DNA of 64,000 nucleotides, taken from NCBI RefSeq assembly GCF_027857615.1, contig NZ_JAQIFT010000059.1, forward strand, positions 42,354 to 106,353. Direction: 5' to 3'. Below the pieces are notes generated by a model. The model searched no databases, was not told the DNA's origin, and saw only the letters and a program-made list of their open reading frames with translations. This document shows positions 57,317 to 64,000 of this stretch, one piece after another; the stretch's first letter is position 1, and each line of letters begins with the position of its first letter. The translations under genes were made by a program, and so were the position numbers. Source of the stretch: Holtiella tumoricola (GTDB lineage Bacteria; Bacillota; Clostridia; Lachnospirales; Cellulosilyticaceae).

Positions 57317-57826
57317 ATGATAATAAATATCCAGACACTTACAAAACAAGACATACTAGAATTTGATAAAGAAATACAAATTTCTTTACCAAATCTAAGA
57401 TTGTTAAGCAAGGTGACAGATTACACTGCAAGAGTATATGGGACAGTCGAAAAAAGCGGTGAGCTTTACACTGTAAAAGGTGAAGTCGACATCACACTTA
57501 AGCTTGTATGTGATCGTTGCATGCGTACGTTTGATTATCCTCTGCATGCCATACTTGATGACCAATTTTCTACAAGCGAGGAATTGCTTATAGGGGATGA
57601 GGATATTAAACGTGTGACAAAATCTAGTGTTGATTTGTCAGATACCATTTTAGAGAGTATTGCTATGGCCATGCCAATGAAATCCCTCTGCAAAGAGGAT
57701 TGCAAAGGAATGTGCCTAGAATGTGGTGCCAACTTGAATGAAGTCACATGTAAATGTGATAAAGCTGACATCGATCCAAGACTAGAGGCGCTAAAAGATA
57801 TTTTTTGTCTTAATAGCAAAGAATAG
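57317..57826 (+). CDS. yceD: DUF177 (YceD) family protein
   Basis: A 169-residue protein of the DUF177 family, linked by genome context and work in plants and bacteria to 23S rRNA or ribosome biogenesis. The cysteine pair CDRCMRTFDYP in the middle and the cysteine cluster near the C-terminus (CKEDCKGMCLECGANLNEVT, then CKC) suggest metal binding. AGTGGAGTGAAAACG precedes the ATG. It is followed by rpmF after 19 bases, the universal neighbour of yceD. Confidence 0.92.
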   Translation: MIINIQTLTKQDILEFDKEIQISLPNLRLLSKVTDYTARVYGTVEKSGELYTVKGEVDITLKLVCDRCMRTFDYPLHAILDDQFSTSEELLIGDEDIKRVTKSSVDLSDTILESIAMAMPMKSLCKEDCKGMCLECGANLNEVTCKCDKADIDPRLEALKDIFCLNSKE

Positions 57827-57845
57827 CAACTGAGGAGGTGTTAAC

Positions 57846-58022
57846 ATGGCAGTACCAAAAAGAAAGACTAGTAAAGCAAGAAGAAACCAACGTAAAGCAA
57901 ATTGGAAACTTTCTCCACTTAACTTAGTAAAATGTTCTAAATGTGGTGAACTTATGATGCCACACCGTGTTTGTAAAGCATGTGGTTCTTACGCAAATCG
58001 CGTTGTAGTTAAAGTAGATTAA
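57846..58022 (+). CDS. rpmF: 50S ribosomal protein L32
   Basis: A 58-residue protein: MAVPKRKTSKARRNQRKANW is the standard L32 N-terminus, followed by the zinc-binding CSKC and CKAC pairs. GAGGAGGTGTTAAC precedes the ATG. It is between yceD and plsX, the usual arrangement. Confidence 0.95.
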   Translation: MAVPKRKTSKARRNQRKANWKLSPLNLVKCSKCGELMMPHRVCKACGSYANRVVVKVD

Positions 58023-58028
58023 TTTTCG

Positions 58029-58059
58029 GCAAGAAGGCAGCTATATGCTGTCTTTTTGC
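58029..58059 (+). terminator. Hairpin between rpmF and plsX
   Basis: GCAAGAAGGCAGC pairs with GCTGTCTTTTTGC (two G-U pairs) around TATAT. The T-run lies within the 3' arm, so it may be a partial terminator that lowers plsX expression relative to rpmF. Confidence 0.6.
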
Positions 58060-58100
58060 ATATTTAGTTAAATTGTAGTAAATGATAAAGGGTGATGAAA

Positions 58101-59090
58101 ATGCCAAGGATAGCAGTAGATGTTATGGGTGGAGATTATGCACCCGACGAAGTACTTCAAGGATGTATTTTAGCTTCTAAAGAAATCAAAAGTACACTTG
58201 TACTTGTAGGGAATGAAGCTGTAATTCGCCAGAAACTCAAGGACACTACATATGATTCAAGTAAAATTGAAATTGTGGATGCCCAAGACTGTATTACAAT
58301 GGAAGACCATCCTGTTAGCGCAATTCGTTCAAAAAAAGAGTCATCAATGGTAGTTGGATTAAATCTTGTTAAAGATAAAAAGGTAGATGGCCTTGTATCT
58401 GCTGGGAACTCTGGTGCATTACTTGCTGGAGGAACTTTAATAGTGGGAAGAATTAAAGGTGTAGAACGCCCTGCATTAGCCCCTATTATTCCAACTAAGA
58501 CAGGCAATACATTACTTATTGACTGTGGTGCTAATATGGACGCAAAACCTTCTTATCTTACTCAGTTTGCACGTATGGGAACTGTTTATATGGAAGAATG
58601 TATGGGTATTAAAAATCCTAAAGTAGGTCTCATTAACGTGGGTACAGAAGAAGAAAAAGGTAATAGTTTAACAAAAGAAGCTTTCAAACTTCTTAAAGAA
58701 GATGACAAGGTTAACTTCATTGGAAATATTGAAGCAAGAGAAATACCAGCTGGACATGCTGATGTTTTAGTCTGTGATGCTTTTGTAGGGAATGTAGTGC
58801 TCAAATTTATGGAGGGATTCGGGATGTGGGTATTCTCCATGCTTAAGACCGAATTCAAACGTAATTTCATCACAAAGCTTGCTGCGGCACTTATAATGAA
58901 AGGAATTAAAAATATTAAGCAGAAGTTTGATTATGCCTCAAAAGGTGGTGCACCACTTCTAGGCGTGAATGGACTTGTGGTTAAAACTCATGGTAATTCT
59001 AAAAGAGAACAGATTTATGCTACAATCTTACAAACTGAACAGTTCATTGAAGATCAATTAGTTGAGAAAATAGCTTCTAAATTTAGTTAA
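58101..59090 (+). CDS. plsX: Phosphate acyltransferase PlsX
   Basis: A 329-residue enzyme that interconverts acyl-ACP and acyl-phosphate for phospholipid synthesis. RIAVDVMGGDYAPDEVLQG is the N-terminal signature. SAGNSGALLAGGTLIVGRIKG, LLIDCGANMDAKPSYL and VCDAFVGNVVLKFMEG are conserved. I chose ATG 58101, eight bases after AAAGGG; GTG 58092 and ATG 58095 overlap that site. FakA upstream makes the same acyl-phosphate from free fatty acids. Confidence 0.94.
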   Translation: MPRIAVDVMGGDYAPDEVLQGCILASKEIKSTLVLVGNEAVIRQKLKDTTYDSSKIEIVDAQDCITMEDHPVSAIRSKKESSMVVGLNLVKDKKVDGLVSAGNSGALLAGGTLIVGRIKGVERPALAPIIPTKTGNTLLIDCGANMDAKPSYLTQFARMGTVYMEECMGIKNPKVGLINVGTEEEKGNSLTKEAFKLLKEDDKVNFIGNIEAREIPAGHADVLVCDAFVGNVVLKFMEGFGMWVFSMLKTEFKRNFITKLAAALIMKGIKNIKQKFDYASKGGAPLLGVNGLVVKTHGNSKREQIYATILQTEQFIEDQLVEKIASKFS

Positions 59091-59098
59091 AAATAATA

Positions 59099-59127
59099 TT
59101 GACTACAAAACATGTATATAATATTAT
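59099..59127 (+). promoter_or_regulatory. Possible promoter of acpP
   Basis: TTGACT, 17-bp spacer, TATTAT, 32 bases before acpP. A better-looking TATAAT at 59117-59122 has no -35 at a normal distance. Confidence 0.5.
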
Positions 59128-59158
59128 CAAAGTATAAATTTTCATAAGAGGTGTTAGT

Positions 59159-59395
59159 ATGGTATTTGAGAAAGTCAGAGAAATTATTAGTGAACAGCTT
59201 AATATTTCAGAAGGAGATGTAACATTAGAAACATCTTTTACGGATGACCTCAATGCAGATTCTCTGGATATTTTTCAAATTATAATGGCTTTAGAAGAAG
59301 AATTTGATTTAGAAATCTCCAACGAAGATGCAGAAAATATTGCAACAGTAGGGGATGTTGTAGAATTCATTAAACAAGCAAATGGATTAGATTAA
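59159..59395 (+). CDS. acpP: Acyl carrier protein
   Basis: A 78-residue acidic protein. The phosphopantetheine serine is Ser35 in LNADSLDIFQI. The flanking helices ISEGDVTLETSFTDDL and ALEEEFDLEISNEDAENI match ACP. GAGGTGTTAGT precedes the ATG. It is between plsX and rnc, a common Firmicutes order. It has a terminator of its own, consistent with the need for high ACP expression. Confidence 0.96.
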   Translation: MVFEKVREIISEQLNISEGDVTLETSFTDDLNADSLDIFQIIMALEEEFDLEISNEDAENIATVGDVVEFIKQANGLD

Positions 59396-59400
59396 TAAAT

Positions 59401-59423
59401 AGCCTCGCTTAGCGGGGCTTTTC
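59401..59423 (+). terminator. Terminator after acpP
   Basis: AGCCTCG-CTTAG-CGGGGCT with one G-U pair, followed by TTTT. It is short but GC-rich. Confidence 0.8.
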
Positions 59424-59440
59424 GCATATCTTAAATAGAA

Positions 59441-59473
59441 TGTTGAATAGGTAAATCTATTAATTATTCAACA
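59441..59473 (+). repeat. Inverted repeat in the rnc leader
   Basis: TGTTGAATA (59441-59449) and TATTCAACA (59465-59473) are perfect 9-bp arms around 15 nt, ending 45 bases before the rnc start. In RNA it would be a stem-loop in the leader of the RNase III gene. Confidence 0.55.
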
Positions 59474-59517
59474 ATCTATTTAAAGTGTGCTATTCACTTA
59501 AATTAGGAGCGATTAAT

Positions 59518-60237
59518 ATGCACAAAAAATTAGGAACTATAATGAGTCAAAAAAAACTTATAGAGTTAGAAGCTCGTATAGGTTATAAGTTTAATGACTT
59601 GGAACATTTAAGAAATGCAGTGACACATAGATCATTTGCCAATGAGCATCGTAATTTACAAATAAAAGATAATGAACGTCTGGAGTTTTTAGGCGATGCT
59701 ATTTTAGATTTAATTATTAGTAAGTATTTATTTGATAAATATCCAAGTATGCCAGAAGGCGATTTATCGAAGATTAGAGCAAGTATTGTTTGTGAAGGCT
59801 CATTAGCAAAGACAGCACGTCTTATGGAGCTAGGAAGCTATATTCTTCTTGGTAAAGGAGAAGAGATGACTGGAGGTCGTACACGTAATTCTATCTTGGC
59901 AGATGCCTTTGAAGCAGTAACAGGTTCAATTTTTGTAGATGGACAGTTTGAAGATGTTGTTGCCTTTTTGACAGCTACGCTTATAAAAAATGTGGATCAC
60001 CTTTCAGTGGATGCACTTTATACAGATTTTAAAACCATTTTACAAGAGAATATTCAAAGAGAAAGCCTTCAACCACTACATTATGAGGTGGTTGATGAAA
60101 AAGGGCCAGATCATGATAAAGATTTCTATGTTGCCGTTTACCATGGTGAAGCATGTCTAGGTAAAGGGGTAGGAAAAAGTAAAAAAGAAGCCGAACAGCG
60201 TGCAGCTCAAACAGCCTTAAAAGCTTTAGAAAAATAA
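59518..60237 (+). CDS. rnc: Ribonuclease III
   Basis: A 239-residue double-strand RNA endonuclease. The signature is NERLEFLGDAILDL (52-65), with catalytic Glu53/Asp60-type residues. DAFEAVTGSIFVDG is the second acidic site. The double-stranded RNA-binding domain occupies about 165-237 (DFKTILQENIQRE to KKEAEQRAAQTALKAL). ATG 59518 is seven bases after AGGAGC; an in-frame ATG at 59485 has no ribosome binding site. smc starts 14 bases after the stop. Confidence 0.96.
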   Translation: MHKKLGTIMSQKKLIELEARIGYKFNDLEHLRNAVTHRSFANEHRNLQIKDNERLEFLGDAILDLIISKYLFDKYPSMPEGDLSKIRASIVCEGSLAKTARLMELGSYILLGKGEEMTGGRTRNSILADAFEAVTGSIFVDGQFEDVVAFLTATLIKNVDHLSVDALYTDFKTILQENIQRESLQPLHYEVVDEKGPDHDKDFYVAVYHGEACLGKGVGKSKKEAEQRAAQTALKALEK

Positions 60238-60251
60238 TGATGAGGTGATAT

Positions 60252-63200
60252 ATGTATCTAGCGAAAATAGAGATACATGGATTTAAATCTTTCGGTGATG
60301 CGGTTAAGCTAAGTATCCCACAAGGGATAACAGCCGTTATTGGTCCAAATGGAAGTGGAAAAAGTAACGTAGCAGATGCCATTAGATGGGTTCTAGGAGA
60401 GCAAAGTGCAAAGACATTGCGTGGGACTAAAATGGAAGATATTATTTTTGCAGGAACTGAAAAACGAAAATCTTTAGGTTATGCAGAAGTAGCCATGTAT
60501 ATTAAAAATGATGATCATGTTCTTCCTATTGAATATGAAGAAGTTGTGATTAAAAGACGTGTATATAGATCAGGAGAGAGCGAATATTTTATTAATGGGT
60601 CACATTGTAGGCTTAAAGATATTCAAGAACTCTTTATGGATACAGGGATTGGGAAAGAAGGATACTCAATCATTGGACAAGGTCAGATTGACAAGATTTT
60701 AAGCTCAAAACCAGAAGATAGACGTAGCTTATTCGAAGAAGCTGCAGGTATCTATAAATATAAAGTCAGAAGGCTAGAAGCAGAGAAAAAGCTTGAAAAA
60801 GAACGTGAAAATTTACTGCGTATACATGATATTATGAGTGAAATTGAATCACGTTTAGAGCCTTTAGAAAAAGAAGCAGAAAAGACAAAGTCTTATTGGA
60901 AATTAAAAGATGAACTTAAAGAAGTAGACATTAATCTTTATATTGAAGAAGTTGAGCGTATTAAACAAGATACTGCAAAGCTAGGTGAAACGTTAGAAAA
61001 TATAGAACGTGAGTTAAAGGATACTAACGCACAAAAAGATACCATACTTACTAGACAAACTGAATGCAAAGAAAAACGTCAAGAGCTTTTTAGTGAACTT
61101 GAAAAGTTACTTAATCATATTAGTCAGTTAGAAAAAGACCAACAGCGTCAACAAGCGAGCATTCAAATTAGCGAAGAACGTATTAGCAGTATTCATCAAT
61201 TGATTGATCAGATTGATAAGGATACAAAGAAACAACAAGACTATAAAGAAACAATGCAAAATGAGCATCAAGTGCTTAAAGTTAAAGGAACAGCTCTAGA
61301 ATTAGAGGAAGCAACAAAAAGAGAACGCTTAATTAAAAAAGAGGCAGCGTTTGAAACAGAACAAATGAGCCTGGAACAAAAAGAAAAGAATCTTGAAAGC
61401 TCTAAGGCAGAGGTATTTGATAAAATACATCAAATAGACCTTTTGAAGTCAGAAATAGATAAGCAAAGTTCGATTGAAGAACAGATGGATTATCGTTATA
61501 GTCAATTAACTGAGGCTATTCAAACTTTAAATAGCGATATTACGCATCAGGAAGTAAGTTTACAAGTGGGGCGTAAAAAAGAAAAGGAAACAAAAGAAAA
61601 GCTAGAGCAAGCACAAACAGCTTTTAATAAACTTGAAGAACAAAGAAAAATTCTTCAAGATACCCTTACAGAGCTTGAGCGTAGCTGGCATTCTAATGCT
61701 CAGAAAAAGGATCAGGCAAAGCGGCAGATTGCTTGGTTAGAACAGGTGAAGAATGACTTTGAAGGTTATTATCAAAGTGTCAAGCAAGTTCTGACTATTA
61801 AAAAGCAAGAGCCAGAAAAGTGGCAAGGAATACTAGGTATTACAGCCGATGTCATTCAAGTGCCAAAAGACTATGAAATTGCTATTGTAACCGCTTTAGG
61901 TGGTGCAATGCAAAATATTGTTACACAAACTGAGCAAGATGCTAAAGCGATGATTCAACTTATGAAACAACGTAATATTAGCAAAGTAACTTTCTTACCC
62001 TTGGATACTATTCAAGCATTTGGAGCTGTTCAGGATATAGCGGCACTACGCAAGGAGACAGGATTCCTAGGACTGGGGAGTGAACTTGTTACCTTTGATA
62101 ACATATATGGCCCTGTTGTAGCCAATCTACTTGGGCGTATTTTGATTGTAGACAATATGAATCATGCCTCACAAATTGCACGCAAGTATAAATACCGATA
62201 CAAAATTGTAACTTTGGATGGAGAGGTGTTCCATGCAGGGGGGTCATTAAGTGGTGGTGCAAGTAAAAATAATAAGAATAATATTTTCTCTCGTACAAGA
62301 GAACTCAAGGAGCTTCAGGCTTTACACGTACAGTTAGAAGAAGAAACGGTAGTATTAGGTCAAGCGATTAAAGACCATGAAGCAGAAAAAGAAACCCTCA
62401 GAGTAGAATGGGAAACACTATACAAGCAATGTGAAAGCTTAAAAGAAACTGAAAAAACGATTATCTTAGAAATAGATAAAGGTGAAAATAGTCTTAAGCT
62501 TACAAAACAATCTCAACTTCAATTGGTAGAAGAAAAACTCTCCATAGAAGAAGCGAAAGAAGTTGCAGCAAAAGGCAAGGATGAAGTCTATGACAAGATC
62601 AAAGCATTAGAAGAAACTATTGTTATGGATCAAGAAAGCCTTAAAGCATTAGAGGCAGAGTTAGAAAGCCTTAAATCTAGGCGAGAGGCACTAAGAAATG
62701 AATTAACAGAAGAAAAAATTGCACTTTCAACGTTAGTTCAAAATCGTAAACATATTGAAGAGCAGATAAAAAATATTGAACATAACTTATCAAATTCGGA
62801 TGAGCAACATTTAAATATTATAGAACGTAAAGATTCTTTACTTGAGGATGAGAAGAAAATTCGACTTACGATTGAAGATACCCATGAAACTATTAAAAAG
62901 TTAGGTGAGGAGATTGAAAACTCCAAACAAAGTAAAGTGGACTTAGAAAAAGGGCGTGTTCAATTAGAAGAAACGTTATCAAATTATGAAAAAGAAATCG
63001 AACGTATATTAGAACGTGTTGCGAAGTTAAAAGAAGAACATTATAGGTTAACGACTAGAAAAGAAATGGTAGAGCTAGAAGAGAAGAAACAAAGCGATAA
63101 TATGTGGGAGCAGTATGAACTGACTTATTCTGCATGTTTACCATTTAAGAAAGATATGGGGCCTATTGTAGAAATGAAAAAATTAGCTGATAGATTACGT

Positions 63201-63842
63201 GCACAAATAAAAGTAATTGGTCATGTTAATGTAAATGCAGTAGTAGAGTTTGATGAGACTAAAACACGTTTTGAATTTTTATCTACTCAGCGACAAGATA
63301 TTGAAAAAGCTGAAGCAACATTAATGGAGCTTATTGATCAGCTTACAGCGCAAATGCATGAAATCTTTAGAGAGCAGTTTACAGTTATTGCAGAAAATTT
63401 CAGTTATGTCTTTAAAGAGCTCTTTGGCGGTGGGATGGCATTCTTACAATTAGTGGATGAAGAGAACATTCTTGAATCAGGGATTGAGATTATTGCTAAG
63501 CCACCAGGTAAGAAGCTACAAAATATGACCCTTCTATCAGGGGGAGAGAGAACGCTAACAGCTATTGCATTGCTCTTTGGTATTCTTAAGCTTAAACCAT
63601 CACCATTCTGCGTACTGGATGAGATTGAAGCGGCACTAGATGATGCCAACGTATTACGTTTTGCAGAGTATCTAGGAAATCTTTCAAAAGACACTCAATT
63701 CATTGTTATTACACATAGAAAAGGTACAATGGAACGTGCAGATACACTTTATGGTGTGACTATGCAAGAGAGAGGTGTTTCCACTGTCCTTTCAATTAAA
63801 CTTGAAGAGGCAACAAAATATTTAGATAAAAAGACAAGTTAA
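60252..63842 (+). CDS. smc: Chromosome segregation/condensin protein SMC
   Basis: A 1196-residue SMC ATPase. Walker A is GPNGSGKSN (31-39) after MYLAKIEIHGFKSFGD. A long coiled coil runs from about 165 to 500, with a hinge around 510-670 (GILGITADVIQVP, GGAMQNIVTQTEQDA, TLDGEVFHAGGSLSGG). A second coiled coil runs to about 1030, then the C-terminal head has the LSGGERTL signature (1095-1102) and Walker B CVLDEIEAALDD (Asp1123). It works with ScpA and ScpB, which are not in the window. GAGGTGATAT precedes the ATG. It is complete and of normal length. Confidence 0.97.
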   Translation: MYLAKIEIHGFKSFGDAVKLSIPQGITAVIGPNGSGKSNVADAIRWVLGEQSAKTLRGTKMEDIIFAGTEKRKSLGYAEVAMYIKNDDHVLPIEYEEVVIKRRVYRSGESEYFINGSHCRLKDIQELFMDTGIGKEGYSIIGQGQIDKILSSKPEDRRSLFEEAAGIYKYKVRRLEAEKKLEKERENLLRIHDIMSEIESRLEPLEKEAEKTKSYWKLKDELKEVDINLYIEEVERIKQDTAKLGETLENIERELKDTNAQKDTILTRQTECKEKRQELFSELEKLLNHISQLEKDQQRQQASIQISEERISSIHQLIDQIDKDTKKQQDYKETMQNEHQVLKVKGTALELEEATKRERLIKKEAAFETEQMSLEQKEKNLESSKAEVFDKIHQIDLLKSEIDKQSSIEEQMDYRYSQLTEAIQTLNSDITHQEVSLQVGRKKEKETKEKLEQAQTAFNKLEEQRKILQDTLTELERSWHSNAQKKDQAKRQIAWLEQVKNDFEGYYQSVKQVLTIKKQEPEKWQGILGITADVIQVPKDYEIAIVTALGGAMQNIVTQTEQDAKAMIQLMKQRNISKVTFLPLDTIQAFGAVQDIAALRKETGFLGLGSELVTFDNIYGPVVANLLGRILIVDNMNHASQIARKYKYRYKIVTLDGEVFHAGGSLSGGASKNNKNNIFSRTRELKELQALHVQLEEETVVLGQAIKDHEAEKETLRVEWETLYKQCESLKETEKTIILEIDKGENSLKLTKQSQLQLVEEKLSIEEAKEVAAKGKDEVYDKIKALEETIVMDQESLKALEAELESLKSRREALRNELTEEKIALSTLVQNRKHIEEQIKNIEHNLSNSDEQHLNIIERKDSLLEDEKKIRLTIEDTHETIKKLGEEIENSKQSKVDLEKGRVQLEETLSNYEKEIERILERVAKLKEEHYRLTTRKEMVELEEKKQSDNMWEQYELTYSACLPFKKDMGPIVEMKKLADRLRAQIKVIGHVNVNAVVEFDETKTRFEFLSTQRQDIEKAEATLMELIDQLTAQMHEIFREQFTVIAENFSYVFKELFGGGMAFLQLVDEENILESGIEIIAKPPGKKLQNMTLLSGGERTLTAIALLFGILKLKPSPFCVLDEIEAALDDANVLRFAEYLGNLSKDTQFIVITHRKGTMERADTLYGVTMQERGVSTVLSIKLEEATKYLDKKTS

Positions 63843-63854
63843 GGAGGACCATAC

Positions 63855-64000
63855 GTGTCATTTTTTAAGAAATTATTCAAAAGAAAAGAAGAGACTAAGC
63901 CAGTTGAAGGAGCTCATATAGACGAAAGTCAAAATCTAGAGTCAGAAGCTAGAGAAGCTGAGGAAGCAAGATTAGCAGAAGAAGCTAAAGAAGCTGAGGA
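63855..64000 (+). CDS. ftsY: Signal recognition particle receptor FtsY (5' part only)
   Basis: An open frame from a GTG seven bases after AAGGAGG to the window end, giving 48 complete codons. It begins MSFFKKLFKRKEETKPVE and continues as an acidic Glu/Ala-rich tract (EAREAEEARLAEEAKEAEE), the typical FtsY A-domain that precedes the NG GTPase. Position right after smc is the standard smc-ftsY order. The catalytic domain is beyond the window, so assignment rests on N-terminal character plus position. Confidence 0.85.
   Translation, partial: MSFFKKLFKRKEETKPVEGAHIDESQNLESEAREAEEARLAEEAKEAE

Noticed and set aside
1..64000. CRISPR array, insertion sequence, prophage, tRNA or rRNA gene
   Set aside because: No regularly spaced repeats, transposase, integrase, phage proteins, tRNA cloverleaf or rRNA segments were found on reading both strands; gene content and codon style look uniform.

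Overview
The window is a contiguous piece of chromosome from an AT-rich, endospore-forming member of the Firmicutes, most likely class Clostridia. The evidence is sporulation genes (spoVM, ylbJ, ytaF, a Coat F pair), strong AGGAGG-type ribosome binding sites, a DUF177-rpmF-plsX-acpP-rnc-smc-ftsY order, a pta-ackA acetate pathway and a PflX-type radical SAM protein. A Lachnospirales or Cellulosilyticum-like source is a guess from overall impression, not something proven here. I see no rRNA, tRNA, insertion sequence, prophage or CRISPR array.

Positions 1-30000 hold many short transcription units, mostly closed by clear intrinsic terminators. They encode thiol peroxidase, a CPA1 K+/H+ antiporter, release factor 3 (minus strand), a MYG1-family protein with a small partner and a TSUP exporter, two Coat F-type spore proteins (minus), an SLH surface protein, the TldD/TldE protease pair, a thioesterase (minus), an M16C peptidase with a PflX-like radical SAM protein and YtaF, a Ca2+-type P-ATPase, MgtE behind an M-box riboswitch, RNase HI with an unknown TIM-barrel-like protein, a small zinc-ribbon protein, an Mrp ATPase, aspartate 4-decarboxylase, an AlaX-type editing protein, an AIM24-like protein, an L,D-transpeptidase and an MFS transporter.

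Positions 29800-46700 hold a conserved Firmicutes block. rqcH is divergent from a long unit: yicC-gmk-rpoZ-priA-def-fmt-yugP-rsmB-rlmN-stp-prkC-rsgA-rpe-thiN. This joins nucleotide supply, replication restart, protein N-terminal formylation and deformylation, rRNA modification, ribosome assembly and Ser/Thr phosphosignalling. It is followed by two genes under 150 bp, a 46-aa membrane protein and spoVM (25 aa), and then by minus-strand rpmB. remA and coaBC, often found in this block in related organisms, are not in it here.

Positions 46300-64000 continue with an Asp23/Gls24 protein and FakA (fatty-acid kinase), recG, rsmD-coaD and a coiled-coil protein. ylbJ and tmcAL follow on the minus strand, then pta-ackA and the lipid/RNA/chromosome unit yceD-rpmF-plsX-acpP-rnc-smc-ftsY (ftsY runs off the end). 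The most interesting non-coding signals are a second structured element, or 31-codon leader ORF, between the M-box terminator and mgtE; a perfect 14-bp palindrome lying exactly in the spacer of a perfect consensus promoter ahead of yceD-rpmF-plsX; and an inverted repeat in the rnc leader. Nothing in the window amounts to an obvious new defence or biosynthetic system.
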